Shown: positions 1 to 9,556, numbered from the stretch's first letter. The stretch: 64,000 nucleotides of DNA from Apilactobacillus micheneri (GCF_002993975.1 NZ_POSO01000004.1:124001-188000), one strand, 5' to 3'. Notes: generated by a model not told the origin, from the sequence alone. A program made the numbers and translations.

Positions 1-217
1 CAATTCTTTGTGCTAATGGACCAAGTTTATCAAAAAAGTTTTGACTATTTAATTCACTAGAAATAACGCTTACATTATTAGTATTACTAACATCAACACT
101 AGAATTGTTGGACTGATTATTATCATCTGCATTAACATCTAACACTTTAAAAGAAGTCATAACTGCACTAACAGTCATAACTGATAGAAAAGCCTTTGCA
201 ATATTTTTATTTCGCAT
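1..217 (-). CDS. Secreted peptidoglycan hydrolase, N-terminal part only (probable GH73 glucosaminidase)
   Basis: Only the first 72 codons are in the window; the gene continues past base 1. The start is the ATG at 217, preceded by a GGAGGAAG ribosome site at 222-229. The product opens with a positively charged MRNKNIAKAF, a hydrophobic stretch and a likely signal-peptidase site near VNADD, then a low-complexity N/S/V linker. The last visible residues (NFFDKLGPLAQRI) resemble the opening of the GH73 N-acetylglucosaminidase domain (F-x-x-K-x-x-P-x-A-Q). That family cleaves cell-wall glycan outside the cell. The secretion signal is seen directly; the enzyme family is inferred from about a dozen residues. 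Confidence 0.5.
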   Translation of the reverse strand, partial: MRNKNIAKAFLSVMTVSAVMTSFKVLDVNADDNNQSNNSSVDVSNTNNVSVISSELNSQNFFDKLGPLAQRI

Positions 218-241
218 AATCTTCCTCCATGTTTATGTATA

Positions 242-364
242 TTATCTTCTTATGCCACGCTTATCTGCGCTTAATTTATTTTGTTGATTTTTAAATTTTT
301 CCCAAGTCTTATCTTTTTTAGCTTGTGACTTAGAATTATTTGATCTTTTTTTAGTAAATTTCAT
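242..364 (-). CDS. Small basic protein of 40 residues, function unknown
   Basis: ATG at 364 with a TGGAGT ribosome site at 372-378 and stop at 242-244. The predicted product is 40 residues, rich in Lys, Arg, Asn and Gln, with one Trp near residue 21 and the C-terminus GIRR. It has no hydrophobic segment, so it is probably cytosolic and may bind nucleic acid. It lies 24 bases upstream of the secreted hydrolase on the same strand, and a TGTTATAAT extended -10 sits just upstream. I do not recognise the family. Start signal, spacing and promoter support a real gene, but chance cannot be excluded at this length. Confidence 0.45.
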   Translation of the reverse strand: MKFTKKRSNNSKSQAKKDKTWEKFKNQQNKLSADKRGIRR

Positions 365-386
365 AAATCGAACTCCAATCTTCGGT

Positions 387-395
387 ATTATAACA
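387..395 (-). promoter_or_regulatory. Extended -10 promoter for the small ORF and secreted hydrolase
   Basis: The minus strand reads TGTTATAAT at 395-387, an extended -10 about 23 bases before the 40-codon ORF. A second identical TGTTATAAT lies at 439-431. Neither has a good -35. The rest of the 365-485 gap is AT-rich and shows nothing else. Confidence 0.45.
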
Positions 396-485
396 TTAAT
401 AAGATAAATATTTATATACCCTTAAATAAAATTATAACATCACTATGCGTAAATCGTTATTACAAAACAAAAACATTTATATAAT

Positions 486-518
486 AAAAAGCATCAGGAT
501 GAAATCCCAATGCTTTTT
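486..518 (-). terminator. Rho-independent terminator of glmS
   Basis: Inverted repeat with arms AAAAAGCATYGGGAT and ATCCTGATGCTTTTT around a three-base loop, ending in a T-run on the minus strand, directly after the glmS stop. Confidence 0.85.
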
Positions 519-525
519 TATTATT

Positions 526-2349
526 TTATTGAACAGTAACACTTTTAGCTAAGTTTCTAGGATGATCAACGTCTAATCCTTTATTCAAACTTGTATAGTA
601 AGCAAGTAGTTGAGCAGGAATAACGCTTAATAATGGTGTTAACATACTATTTACATCAGGAATGATAATATCATCGTCTTCTTTAGCCAATGCTTTGGTT
701 ACAATTGTAATAGCTTTAGATCCACGAGCCATTGTTTCTTCCAAATTACTTCTAGTTAAATTAGAAGTATTCTTTTGAGTAATAATTCCAATAACTGGAG
801 TCTTATCCTCAATTAAAGCAATTGTACCGTGCTTTAATTCTCCAGAAGCAAATCCTTCAGCATGGATATATGAAATTTCTTTAAGTTTAAGGGCAGCTTC
901 CAATGAAACAAAGTAATCAATTCCACGACCAATGTAGAATGATTTGCTAGCATTTACAAAATAGTCTTGGGATAGTTGATTCATTTTTTCTTTTTCGTCA
1001 ACAATTGTTTGCATCCCTGTAGCAACTAATCCTAATTGTTGTCTTAAGTTAAATTCAGTAGCCGCTTTAATTTGATCTGCTTCACCCAAACCTTTAGCTA
1101 AAATAGCTTCAACAGCAATTTGAGCAGTATATGCTTTAGTAGATGCAACGGAAATTTCAGGACCCGCATGTAATAATAAAGTATAGTCTGATTCACGTGA
1201 TAAAGTTGATTTAGCAACATTAGTAATAGTTAAGCTCTTGTAACCGGCTTTGCTAACATTAACTAATACTTCACGACTATCAGCAGTTTCACCACTTTGA
1301 CTTAAGAAAATAAAAAATGGATTCTTTGATAAGAGTGGCATATTATATGCAAACTCAGAAGCAACGTGAACTTCAGTAGGAATTTGAGCCATTGTTTCAA
1401 ATAAATTTTTACCTACTAAACCAGCATGATAACTAGTACCAGCAGCAACAATGTATAAGCGATCTGCTTGTTTAATTGATTTTAATAAATCTTCTTCGAT
1501 TTCAGGATTACCATCTTCATTTAAGTATTCAGAAGATAGTTTTCTCATAACATTAGGTTGTTCATCAATTTCTTTAAGCATGTAGTATGGATAAGTACCC
1601 TTATCTGTATCACTAGCATCAATATCAACGTGGAATGGTTTACGGTCTGTAACCTTATTACCATCCTTATCTTGAATATCAATAGAATCTGGTTTGACAG
1701 TAACAAAATCACCATCATTTAATTCTAAGAATTCATGAGTTACGTTTAACATTGCTAATGAATCTGAACAAACAACATTACAACCATCACCGATTCCAAT
1801 TAATAAAGGACTCTTATCTTTAGCAACATAAATAGTATCTGGTTCCTCACGATCCATTAATTGAAATGCATATGAAGATCCTTTATCTAATAATGACAAA
1901 GTTTTTAAAAATGCATCTTTAGCATTCATGTTTTCTTTAGTTGCAAAATAATCGACTAATTGTACAACTACTTCAGTATCAGTTTGAGAAGTAAAAGTAA
2001 AATCACTTAAATATTGTTCCTTTAACTCTTTATAGTTTTCAATAACTCCATTATGAACAAGATAAAAACGATCATCTTGTGAGTAATGAGGATGAGCATT
2101 TTCTACCGTTACTCCACCATGAGTAGCCCAACGAGTATGACCAATTCCAGAAGTTCCTTTTACGTCTGAACCAATAGCCTTTTTTAAATTAGAAATAGCT
2201 CCAGTTCTTTTAATTAGACAATCTTTACCATCTTTATCACTTACGTAAAGACCAGCAGAATCGTATCCACGATATTCAAGCTTTTGTAAACCATTTATTA
2301 AAATATTAACCGCATTTTTATTTCCTGCGACCCCAACAATTCCACACAT
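526..2349 (-). CDS. glmS: Glutamine--fructose-6-phosphate aminotransferase (isomerizing)
   Basis: Makes glucosamine-6-phosphate from fructose-6-phosphate and glutamine, the first committed step toward UDP-GlcNAc for peptidoglycan and teichoic acids. The 607 residues match the usual family length. The N-terminus MCGIVGVAG carries the Cys2 nucleophile of the class II glutaminase domain (about 1-230). Two SIS isomerase domains follow (about 280-420 and 455-590), with sugar-phosphate-binding SQSGETADS near residue 350, and the C-terminus ends NLAKSVTVQ as in the family. It has its own promoter and terminator, so it is a single-gene unit downstream of glmM. Two NagR-like sites flank the promoter; no glmS ribozyme is seen. 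Confidence 0.98.
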   Translation of the reverse strand: MCGIVGVAGNKNAVNILINGLQKLEYRGYDSAGLYVSDKDGKDCLIKRTGAISNLKKAIGSDVKGTSGIGHTRWATHGGVTVENAHPHYSQDDRFYLVHNGVIENYKELKEQYLSDFTFTSQTDTEVVVQLVDYFATKENMNAKDAFLKTLSLLDKGSSYAFQLMDREEPDTIYVAKDKSPLLIGIGDGCNVVCSDSLAMLNVTHEFLELNDGDFVTVKPDSIDIQDKDGNKVTDRKPFHVDIDASDTDKGTYPYYMLKEIDEQPNVMRKLSSEYLNEDGNPEIEEDLLKSIKQADRLYIVAAGTSYHAGLVGKNLFETMAQIPTEVHVASEFAYNMPLLSKNPFFIFLSQSGETADSREVLVNVSKAGYKSLTITNVAKSTLSRESDYTLLLHAGPEISVASTKAYTAQIAVEAILAKGLGEADQIKAATEFNLRQQLGLVATGMQTIVDEKEKMNQLSQDYFVNASKSFYIGRGIDYFVSLEAALKLKEISYIHAEGFASGELKHGTIALIEDKTPVIGIITQKNTSNLTRSNLEETMARGSKAITIVTKALAKEDDDIIIPDVNSMLTPLLSVIPAQLLAYYTSLNKGLDVDHPRNLAKSVTVQ

Positions 2350-2373
2350 ATTTTATGTTCCTTTCAATTTTAT

Positions 2374-2391
2374 AATTGGTATAGACATTCA
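2374..2391. promoter_or_regulatory. NagR/dre-like operator, site 1 (glmS leader)
   Basis: Reads AATTGGTATAGACATTCA. The core TTGGTATAGAC is close to the GntR-family NagR/DasR operator (TGGTCTAGACCA type). One arm is good and the other degenerate. It lies just downstream of the predicted glmS transcription start. The 11-base core is repeated at 2460-2470. Confidence 0.5.
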
Positions 2392-2418
2392 TATTGTATT
2401 TTTTTCAAGACAAGTAAT

Positions 2419-2447
2419 AGATTACAATGATTTACAATATATGTCAA
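2419..2447 (-). promoter_or_regulatory. glmS promoter
   Basis: The minus strand carries TTGACA (2447-2442), a 17-base spacer and TAATCT (2424-2419). The predicted start is near 2412, giving a leader of about 60 bases. Confidence 0.75.
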
Positions 2448-2459
2448 TTAGTAAGAATA

Positions 2460-2477
2460 AATTGGTATAGTTGTATG
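2460..2477. promoter_or_regulatory. NagR/dre-like operator, site 2 (upstream of glmS -35)
   Basis: Reads AATTGGTATAGTTGTATG and shares AATTGGTATAG with site 1, 86 bases away. It sits just upstream of the -35 box, so the two sites bracket the promoter. Confidence 0.45.
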
Positions 2478-2483
2478 TAAATT

Positions 2484-2512
2484 TATAAAAAAAGACCTTT
2501 TAAAGGCCTTTA
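2484..2512 (-). terminator. Terminator of the cdaA-cdaR-glmM operon
   Basis: Arms AAAGGCCTTT and AAAGGTCTTT pair (one G-U) and run into seven T on the minus strand, right after the glmM stop. Confidence 0.8.
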
Positions 2513-2519
2513 ATCTTTT

Positions 2520-3872
2520 TTATTCAATTCCAACTTCTTGTTGAACTACATCAGCAATACGTTTGGTATAGCCATCCACTAATTCTTGAGTTGGTGCTTC
2601 AGTCATTACACGTAATAATGGTTCAGTTCCACTAGGACGAACAAGTACACGTCCATCACCATTCATTTCTGTTTCTACTTTGGAAATAACATCCTTAACT
2701 TTTGAGTTTTCTAGAGCATGTTGTTTATCAGATACTTTAACATTAATTAATTTTTGTGGATACTTTTTAATTTCACTAGCTAATTCTGATAATTTCTTAC
2801 CAGTATCTTTCATTACATGTAGTAGTTGTAAACTAGTTAACAATCCATCTCCAGTAGTATTAAAGTCTAAGAAAACAATATGTCCAGATTGTTCACCACC
2901 AAGATTGTATCCAGATTTATTCATTTCTTCTACCACATATCTGTCCCCAACCTTAGTTTGTACATTCTTCATACCATTGGCTTCCATTGCCTTATACATA
3001 CCAAGATTACTCATAACAGTACTTACAACTGTATCTTGCTTCAAACGACCATGATCGGACATATATTTTCCACAAATGTACATTATCTTATCACCATCAA
3101 CTAATTCACCATTTTCGTCAACAGCAATACAACGGTCACCATCTCCATCAAATGCTAAACCAATTTGAGCACCCTTATCAACAACCATTTTTTGTAATTG
3201 TTCTGGATGAGTAGAACCAACTTGATCATTAATGTTAATGCCATTAGGAGTAGTAGCCATAGTATCAAAATCAATTCCTAAATCAGCATATAATCTAGAT
3301 ACTAATCTGCTAGTAGCACCATTAGCGGAATCAACACAAATATTCATTCCTGATAAATCTTCTGGAACTGTTTGTTCTAAGAAACGAATATATTTTTGAC
3401 TACCTTCAGAATAATCATCAGCAGTACCTAATCCCTTGGCTGATGGGCGAGGTAAATCATCTTTATCCTCTTCTAATATTTTTTCGATTTCTTCTTCTAA
3501 ATCATCTGATAATTTATAACCATCTGAACCAAAGAATTTAATCCCATTATATTCTGCAGGATTATGAGATGCAGTAATCATAACACCAGCAGCAGCTCCT
3601 TGAGTTCTAACTAAATAAGCAACTCCTGGAGTAGTAACAACGCCTAATTGTAATACTTCAATTCCAACAGATAACAAACCCGCAACCAATGCATTTTCTA
3701 ACATTTGACCAGAAATTCTAGTATCACGAGCAACCAAAACCTGAGGTTGTCCTTCTGATTCACTGTGCTTAGTTAAAATATATCCACCAGCACGACCACA
3801 TTTAAATGCTAATTCAGGGCTAAGGTCTTCATTAGCAACTCCTCTAACCCCATCAGTTCCAAAATATTTCAT
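2520..3872 (-). CDS. glmM: Phosphoglucosamine mutase
   Basis: Interconverts glucosamine-6-phosphate and glucosamine-1-phosphate, the step after GlmS. It belongs to the alpha-D-phosphohexomutase family and has the expected 450 residues. Seen directly: the GlmM-type start [14 protein letters not shown], the phosphoserine loop TASHNP with Ser102, the magnesium loop DGDGDR near 245, and the C-terminal phosphate-binding RPSGTEP near 410. It is the last gene of the cdaA-cdaR-glmM operon, the classical Firmicutes arrangement in which GlmM also binds and restrains the cyclase CdaA (established in Bacillus, Lactococcus and Staphylococcus; inferred here). Confidence 0.98.
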   Translation of the reverse strand: MKYFGTDGVRGVANEDLSPELAFKCGRAGGYILTKHSESEGQPQVLVARDTRISGQMLENALVAGLLSVGIEVLQLGVVTTPGVAYLVRTQGAAAGVMITASHNPAEYNGIKFFGSDGYKLSDDLEEEIEKILEEDKDDLPRPSAKGLGTADDYSEGSQKYIRFLEQTVPEDLSGMNICVDSANGATSRLVSRLYADLGIDFDTMATTPNGININDQVGSTHPEQLQKMVVDKGAQIGLAFDGDGDRCIAVDENGELVDGDKIMYICGKYMSDHGRLKQDTVVSTVMSNLGMYKAMEANGMKNVQTKVGDRYVVEEMNKSGYNLGGEQSGHIVFLDFNTTGDGLLTSLQLLHVMKDTGKKLSELASEIKKYPQKLINVKVSDKQHALENSKVKDVISKVETEMNGDGRVLVRPSGTEPLLRVMTEAPTQELVDGYTKRIADVVQQEVGIE

Positions 3873-3916
3873 AATAATATCTCCATTTCTAGTCCATTTA
3901 ATAGGACTATTTATTT

Positions 3917-4873
3917 CTAATTAGTTTTAACTTTGACTTTAATATTATCAGGATCAAATCCAGATACATGATTTAAATTTTTATCTAATTGAACATTAAC
4001 ATTCTTTTCTTTATTTATACCAGAAACATCAACATATGCCTTTACTTCCTTAATGTTATCCAATTCTTTGGATGTCCCAAATACCTTAACACTTTTGCTT
4101 TCAGGCGTTAAAGTATATTTTTTTGCAGAAGATGCGTTTTCTGTATGCAAACTGACTGGCACTTTTTTATTGTTTCCACTGCTTATTGGTAAATTAACAG
4201 AAGTTGTAGAAGGCGTCAAAATTACATTAACAATTTTACCTTTTGCATCTAAGGCCTCAAGAATAACGGAAGAATTAACAGTTTTGTTAGTTCCTTGAGG
4301 AATGCTTAACTCGGCAACTACCTTATTAATCTTATTAATTTCGTTTTCGGCACCCGTAACTTTAACTTTATCATTACCTAGAACAGCTTTCCCCGCATGA
4401 TATCCATCAGCAATGTTTGAATCATCATATTTAACGTTTACTGGAAATTCAGTGGTCCTACGAGGCTGAATATTAACATTAATATAAGAAGGATTAGTCT
4501 TATATTTCAATTCATCATTCAATCCATCTTGATAAATTCTGACTCTATGATGGCCAACTCCTAATCTTGAAAGATCAGCATATACTTTGAAGTTTTGTGT
4601 ATTAACAGTAGTGGTAACTAAAGCTGCTGGACCACTAATTTTAACTGATACTTTTTCAGGATACCCAGTCACAAAATATTTATTATTATCAAAATTCAAT
4701 TGTAATGGTAAAGATAAAGTTGAATTTTTAGTTGCAGTTAATTGAGTGATTGAACTATCAGTAGAATTATTATTATTCCCAAAAAATTTGCCTTGATTAA
4801 CATAAACAAATAAAAGGATGGCAAAAATTAATGAAATTAGTCTGAAAAACCAAGGATTATCTAATCTTTTCAT
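3917..4873 (-). CDS. cdaR: CdaA regulatory protein, YbbR-domain membrane protein
   Basis: An extracytoplasmic regulator of the diadenylate cyclase CdaA. The 318 residues start with one N-terminal membrane anchor (about 10-27, [17 protein letters not shown]), followed by about three YbbR repeats on the outside (roughly 50-130, 135-230, 235-315) rich in VKVSG/VNV beta-strand motifs. Its ATG overlaps the cdaA stop codon by one base (TAATG), so translation is probably coupled. The family often has three or four YbbR repeats, so the length is normal to slightly short. Its direction of control over CdaA varies between species and cannot be read from sequence. Confidence 0.93.
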   Translation of the reverse strand: MKRLDNPWFFRLISLIFAILLFVYVNQGKFFGNNNNSTDSSITQLTATKNSTLSLPLQLNFDNNKYFVTGYPEKVSVKISGPAALVTTTVNTQNFKVYADLSRLGVGHHRVRIYQDGLNDELKYKTNPSYINVNIQPRRTTEFPVNVKYDDSNIADGYHAGKAVLGNDKVKVTGAENEINKINKVVAELSIPQGTNKTVNSSVILEALDAKGKIVNVILTPSTTSVNLPISSGNNKKVPVSLHTENASSAKKYTLTPESKSVKVFGTSKELDNIKEVKAYVDVSGINKEKNVNVQLDKNLNHVSGFDPDNIKVKVKTN

Positions 4874-5724
4874 TATTTTTTACCTCCATCTTTCTTTTTA
4901 AGATTCATTTTATCAATCCATGTACCAACAGTGGTAAAGAAATTCTTGTTCACAGAATCCTGTTTAGTAATCAATTGATCTTTTAGGAACTTAATATAAT
5001 CTTCTTGAGTAAGCCCTCTTAGTAATTCATTATTTTTAGTGATAGAAACTTCACCAGTTTCTTCTGAAATAACAATCGTAAGTGCATCAGTAACTTCTGA
5101 AATTCCAACAGCAGCACGATGCCTCGTTCCTAATTCTTTTGGAATTAAATTACTTTGAGATAATGGTAAATAAGCAGCAGCTACTGCTAACCTATTGTTT
5201 CTGATAATAACAGCACCATCATGCAATGGAGTATTAGGAATAAATGTATTTATTAATAGTTCACCGGTGACATCAGCATCGATATTAATACCAGTTTCTA
5301 TGTAGTCTTCTAATCCTGTATCCATTTGAATTGTTATTAAAGCACCAATACGACGTTTAGACATGTATTGAATTGCTTTATCTAAAGCGGTAATCATCTT
5401 TTGATTTTCAACATTTTGGTTTTGCGTATGTTTCAAAATTGAACCACGACCAATATGTTCCAAACCACGTCTTATTTCTGGTTGGAAGATAACGATAATG
5501 GCAATAACTCCCCAATTTATAACTTGATCAGTTAACCAGGATACTGCAGTCAAACCAAAAATAATACTAATGATTTTTACAATAGCAATTACCAGTACTC
5601 CTCTAAATAACTGAACTGCCTTCGTTCCTCTAAGTAAGACAATTACTTCATATATAATAAACCAAACAACTAATACATCTAAAAGGTTGCTTAGAGTAAA
5701 TATACTACTAAAATTTATGCTCAT
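4873..5724 (-). CDS. cdaA: Diadenylate cyclase (c-di-AMP synthase)
   Basis: Makes cyclic di-AMP from two ATP at the membrane. The 283 residues hold three N-terminal membrane helices (about 12-31, 40-58, 63-80) and a DisA_N/DAC domain. The two catalytic motifs are intact: DGA at 169-171 and RHR at 201-203. It is first in the cdaA-cdaR-glmM operon, behind a TATAAT-type promoter. The window also encodes the c-di-AMP-binding PII-like protein DarA near 55.6 kb, so synthesis and one receptor are both present. C-di-AMP usually controls potassium and osmolyte transport in this phylum. Confidence 0.97.
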   Translation of the reverse strand: MSINFSSIFTLSNLLDVLVVWFIIYEVIVLLRGTKAVQLFRGVLVIAIVKIISIIFGLTAVSWLTDQVINWGVIAIIVIFQPEIRRGLEHIGRGSILKHTQNQNVENQKMITALDKAIQYMSKRRIGALITIQMDTGLEDYIETGINIDADVTGELLINTFIPNTPLHDGAVIIRNNRLAVAAAYLPLSQSNLIPKELGTRHRAAVGISEVTDALTIVISEETGEVSITKNNELLRGLTQEDYIKFLKDQLITKQDSVNKNFFTTVGTWIDKMNLKKKDGGKK

Positions 5725-5756
5725 AAATATTCCTCCATATTTAATTAACCATATAT

Positions 5757-5765
5757 ATTATATCA
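5757..5765 (-). promoter_or_regulatory. cdaA operon promoter (extended -10)
   Basis: The minus strand reads TGATATAAT at 5765-5757, a consensus TATAAT with an upstream TGN. The -35 is weak, as is common with extended -10 promoters. A GGAGGA ribosome site precedes the cdaA ATG. Confidence 0.6.
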
Positions 5766-5891
5766 CTCAACATTGTGACTTTTTAATATTAATAATTACA
5801 TTGTAATTTTTAGCTTTTAATTGTTCAATAAAATTAGCTTTCGCGTTAAAATATAAAATAGTAATAATAAATTATCTTAAGAGGTTGCATA

Positions 5892-6548
5892 ATGTTTAAA
5901 AATATAAAATGGCAAATCAGAATAGTCTTCATTGCATGGATTATTTTCTTATATTTTATGGTAAAACCACCCTTTGGCTTTTTAATCTTAAATACTATTT
6001 TGGGTTACATTCCAATTGAATTGAGTTTGGAACTTACGAATAAACATGTTAAAAAATCTTGGATATTCTGGCCTATTTTAATACTATGGTTAATATTTTA
6101 TCCAAACGCACCATACCTTTTAACTGATTTATTTCATCTATCATTACTAAGTCCATATACAAACGAAGGTTTACTGCGTTTGTCGAGTAATATGTGGCTA
6201 AGCTATTCATATTTAATAATAAGTGCCTTAGGTTGTTCATTGATCGGATTATATGGACTATTTAAAATAGTTCATGAAATTAAAAATAAATTGCATATTA
6301 AAAATAAATTGTTTGGTATAACTTTAATCATAATTTTTAATATCCTTGCTTCAATTGGTATTTATATAGGAAGATTTTTAAGATTTCATACAATATATTT
6401 ACTATTGTCACCAAAATTATTAATTAATCCTTTAATCAACATGTGGACTCCTCATATGATTGTGTTTGTAATAATTTTAACAATCATCCAAACATTTGTA
6501 TATTGGATAATAAATCTAATAATCAAAGATGCTAAAAATAACTTTTAA
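5892..6548 (+). CDS. DUF1361 family integral membrane protein
   Basis: The 218 residues contain about six or seven predicted membrane helices. The segment WLIFYPNAPYLLTDLFHL near residues 75-92 is the hallmark of DUF1361, whose function is unknown. ATG at 5892 follows an AGAGG ribosome site. The gene is transcribed away from the cdaA operon, stands alone, and ends at a bidirectional terminator shared with the antiporter gene. It lacks a signal peptide or soluble domain. The family call rests on the conserved motif; no biochemical role can be given. Confidence 0.75.
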   Translation: MFKNIKWQIRIVFIAWIIFLYFMVKPPFGFLILNTILGYIPIELSLELTNKHVKKSWIFWPILILWLIFYPNAPYLLTDLFHLSLLSPYTNEGLLRLSSNMWLSYSYLIISALGCSLIGLYGLFKIVHEIKNKLHIKNKLFGITLIIIFNILASIGIYIGRFLRFHTIYLLLSPKLLINPLINMWTPHMIVFVIILTIIQTFVYWIINLIIKDAKNNF

Positions 6549-6549
6549 T

Positions 6550-6582
6550 AAAAATCACCCACATAATATGTGGGTGATTTTT
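6550..6582. terminator. Bidirectional terminator between DUF1361 gene and antiporter
   Basis: A near-perfect hairpin, AAAAATCACCCACAT and its complement around a short loop, has T-runs on both strands and sits between convergent genes. Confidence 0.9.
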
Positions 6583-6587
6583 ATATT

Positions 6588-8558
6588 TTATGAATCTAAT
6601 TCAAGATTTTCAAGATAGTTAATTTCTTGTCTTAAATCAGATGCTGTTTTCCAATCGATTTTTTCATCGTTAAGTAATTCTTGAATAGCTATTCTTTGAG
6701 CACCTAATGCCCTAACTCTAATTTTACGATACATTGCATCATAATTAATTGGGCTTGTCTTCAATGCTTCATTATAGTTTAAATATTCATCAATTATCGT
6801 TTCAACAACATCTTCATCATATTTATTATAAAGTTGTTTTAAGTTTTCAATTGTATAACTATTTATTTTAATTAGTATTTTACGCATTTGTTTATTAATC
6901 TCTTCATCATTATTTTGCTTGAAGAGCCATAGCTTTAAAGTTTGGTATGATGATACCAATTCTAATTTAGCATTAGATTGATTAGACTGATTCAAATTTT
7001 TAATTTCGCGATGATTAATTTCATAATTAACTGCATTAATCATTTTTTTAGAAATTTGTCCTTGAGCCATTAATTTTTTAATTGCTACTTTTTCATATTT
7101 GATTGCTGCAAGACGAATATCTTTTTCCATTTTACTAATATGTGTCATGGAAAATTGCTTAATAATCATCTGATACTGATCAATAATTACATTACTAATA
7201 TGCTTATCTTCTGCACTATGTTTTTTAATACTATCAATGGCAAAATTCAACATATAAATACGCGTTTTACCCTCATTCCAATAGTTATTGTTATTGTACT
7301 CAACAACTTGATTATTATCACTGGGAATCAAAGGTAATATTATAACTGCAGCAAGTAAACTTAAAATAATTACGATTGATGCAATAAATAAAATCAAAGC
7401 ACGATCTGGAAATGGTATTCCTTGATTAGTTACAAATGGTATGGATAACACACCAGCCATTGTGATTGCACCTCTAACCCCTGATAGTCCTGCAATAACG
7501 GCAGTTTTAATATCAATTGGAGCAAATCTATGTTCAGAAATAAACGTAGTAAAGGTCTCATATATCATAATCCAAGCAATTCTAATAATTAATAAAACTA
7601 ACCAAGTTATAATTGCATATCCAATAGATATCCAAGTATTAAATTGCATGCTTTTAACTACAGTTCCCATTGCAAACGGAACTTCAATTCCCAATATTAT
7701 AAACACGATCCCGTTCAATAGATAAATGATAACATCCCAAGTATGTTCACTCATTATATCTAATTCAGCAGAAGAAGCATTGGACTTTGATGCTTTTAAG
7801 TGATAAATAATTCCTGCAGTTACAACAGCAATTACTCCTGAAGCATGAAATACTTCTTCAGATAACATATATATTAGAAATGGCGATGCTATTTGAGAAA
7901 CAATGTTAAATGGAACATTCGTTAAACCTTTTTCGTATAAAAACTTACGAATAAATAAAATAAATAGCATTGTTATAATTCCAATAACGCCACCAACAAT
8001 ACTAATGTAAAAGAAATCAGTAACTGCACCTTTTAAAGAAAAAGAACCATAGACAGTCGCAGCTACTGCATATTTGAATCCAATTAGTCCACTAGCATCA
8101 TTAATTAAACTTTCACCATTAACTAAGTGTAAAATATTTTTCGGTAATTTAGCCTTTTTAGCAATTGATTCAACTGCAATAGGATCAGTTGGTGACAAAA
8201 TAGCAGCTAAAGCAAATGCAACTGGTAATGGCATTGATGGAATCATTTTATAAATAACTAATCCACCTAATATCATTGTTATAAACACTAACAATATAGA
8301 ATTAGCAAAAATGGGCCATCTTAATTCCCATAAATCATCTTTTGGGAAACGCCGACCATCATTAAAAAGTAAGGGGGCAATAAACAACAATAAAAACCAG
8401 TCACTACTTAGATGAATGTTAAAGCCAAATATAACGGCTAATAGACATCCCAAAGTCACTTGAATAAGGCTATCTGGAATTACTGGAACATAATGGTGAA
8501 TTATATTAGACGATAGCAAAATAATTGTTAGTAGCAAAATAATTTCAATAAGTTCCAT
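6588..8558 (-). CDS. Na+/H+ antiporter, CPA1 (NhaP/YjcE-like)
   Basis: Exchanges monovalent cations for protons across the membrane. The 656 residues divide into about 12 membrane helices (1-405) and a long hydrophilic, mostly helical cytosolic tail (about 415-656) rich in Lys, Asn and Ile. The ion-binding helix contains SPTDPIAVESIAK near residues 128-140, with the conserved Asp of the CPA1 family, and a second family motif SGVRGAITMAGVLS occurs near 355. It follows the convergent DUF1361 gene and is 14 bases from murB, so the two may be co-transcribed. Ion specificity (Na+ versus K+) is not decided by sequence. Confidence 0.88.
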   Translation of the reverse strand: MELIEIILLLTIILLSSNIIHHYVPVIPDSLIQVTLGCLLAVIFGFNIHLSSDWFLLLFIAPLLFNDGRRFPKDDLWELRWPIFANSILLVFITMILGGLVIYKMIPSMPLPVAFALAAILSPTDPIAVESIAKKAKLPKNILHLVNGESLINDASGLIGFKYAVAATVYGSFSLKGAVTDFFYISIVGGVIGIITMLFILFIRKFLYEKGLTNVPFNIVSQIASPFLIYMLSEEVFHASGVIAVVTAGIIYHLKASKSNASSAELDIMSEHTWDVIIYLLNGIVFIILGIEVPFAMGTVVKSMQFNTWISIGYAIITWLVLLIIRIAWIMIYETFTTFISEHRFAPIDIKTAVIAGLSGVRGAITMAGVLSIPFVTNQGIPFPDRALILFIASIVIILSLLAAVIILPLIPSDNNQVVEYNNNNYWNEGKTRIYMLNFAIDSIKKHSAEDKHISNVIIDQYQMIIKQFSMTHISKMEKDIRLAAIKYEKVAIKKLMAQGQISKKMINAVNYEINHREIKNLNQSNQSNAKLELVSSYQTLKLWLFKQNNDEEINKQMRKILIKINSYTIENLKQLYNKYDEDVVETIIDEYLNYNEALKTSPINYDAMYRKIRVRALGAQRIAIQELLNDEKIDWKTASDLRQEINYLENLELDS

Positions 8559-8572
8559 ATAAAATTAACTCC

Positions 8573-9451
8573 TTATTTATCTTCTCCAATAATTCTAACT
8601 TCAGTTTCTAACTTAACTCCTTGCTTATCATACACAATTTTTTGAACATGATGAATTACATTAAGATAATCAGTAGCACTTGCGTTACCAACATTTACAA
8701 TAAAGCCTGCATGTTTAGTAGATACTTGAGCACCACCAGATTGATAACCTTGTAATCCAGAATCATGTATTAGTTTACCAGCAAAGTACCCTTTAGGTCT
8801 TTTAAAAACACTCCCACAAGAAGGTAATTCTAGTGGTTGTTTTGAAGCCCTCAAAGAATTAAAGTGATCCATTTTAAGTTGAATATCATGCTTATCGGCA
8901 TGCGTTAATTTAAAAGTTGCTTGTAAAACAATGTCATTATTATCTTGAATGGAACTATGACGATATCCAAAGTCCAATTCATCATGTTTGATTATCTTTA
9001 TTTCATTATTTGGTGTTAAGGCAACTATACTATCAGCAATTTGATCAGTTTCACCACCGTATGCTCCAGCATTCATAAATATTGCCCCACCTACACTACC
9101 GGGAATTCCTGCTGCAAACTCAGCACCTGATAAGCTGCTCTTCTGTGCAGCTATCGTAACATCAATATATGCTGCACCAGCATCAGCAATAACCAAATTA
9201 TCAGTAGTTTCAATACTATTCATATCAGTTAACATAATTACTAGGCCGCGAATACCACCATCTTTGATAATTAAATTACTTGCGTTCCCAAGAACTGTAA
9301 TTGGCAAATTTTCAGAATTAGCCAATTGCAATAATTCTTGAACTTCATCAATAGATTTTGGAAAAGCTAATAAATCAGCTGGGCCACCAGTTTTTGTAAA
9401 TGTATATTTTGATAATGATTCATTCTTTAATATTTTTACTTTTTCTTTCAT
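8573..9451 (-). CDS. murB: UDP-N-acetylenolpyruvoylglucosamine reductase
   Basis: The second cytosolic step of UDP-MurNAc synthesis; an FAD enzyme using NADPH. FAD-domain motifs are present ([14 protein letters not shown], then [21 protein letters not shown]), followed by the MurB C-terminal domain with the catalytic serine in [11 protein letters not shown] and final Glu region [11 protein letters not shown] place the start at the ATG at 9451 (292 residues): AAGGAA at 9464-9469 lies 10-12 bases upstream, whereas the in-frame TTG at 9460 abuts that ribosome site. It is the type II MurB common in Firmicutes. Likely in one unit with the downstream antiporter gene. Confidence 0.96.
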   Translation of the reverse strand: MKEKVKILKNESLSKYTFTKTGGPADLLAFPKSIDEVQELLQLANSENLPITVLGNASNLIIKDGGIRGLVIMLTDMNSIETTDNLVIADAGAAYIDVTIAAQKSSLSGAEFAAGIPGSVGGAIFMNAGAYGGETDQIADSIVALTPNNEIKIIKHDELDFGYRHSSIQDNNDIVLQATFKLTHADKHDIQLKMDHFNSLRASKQPLELPSCGSVFKRPKGYFAGKLIHDSGLQGYQSGGAQVSTKHAGFIVNVGNASATDYLNVIHHVQKIVYDKQGVKLETEVRIIGEDK

Positions 9452-9556
9452 AGCTATCAATTTCCTTAATATATTTTATATTTTAATTTTAACACGATAA
9501 AAGACTTTGTTACCATGTTATACTTAAGTATAAATTTTATATTAAGGAGTTTATAA

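Noticed and set aside
2350-2480. glmS ribozyme/riboswitch in the glmS leader
   Set aside because: The predicted leader is only about 60 bases and lacks the conserved ribozyme core; the region is explained by a promoter and two repeats.
2680-3054. 124-codon plus-strand ORF inside glmM
   Set aside because: Opposite-strand shadow of a well conserved gene; no ribosome site or family features.
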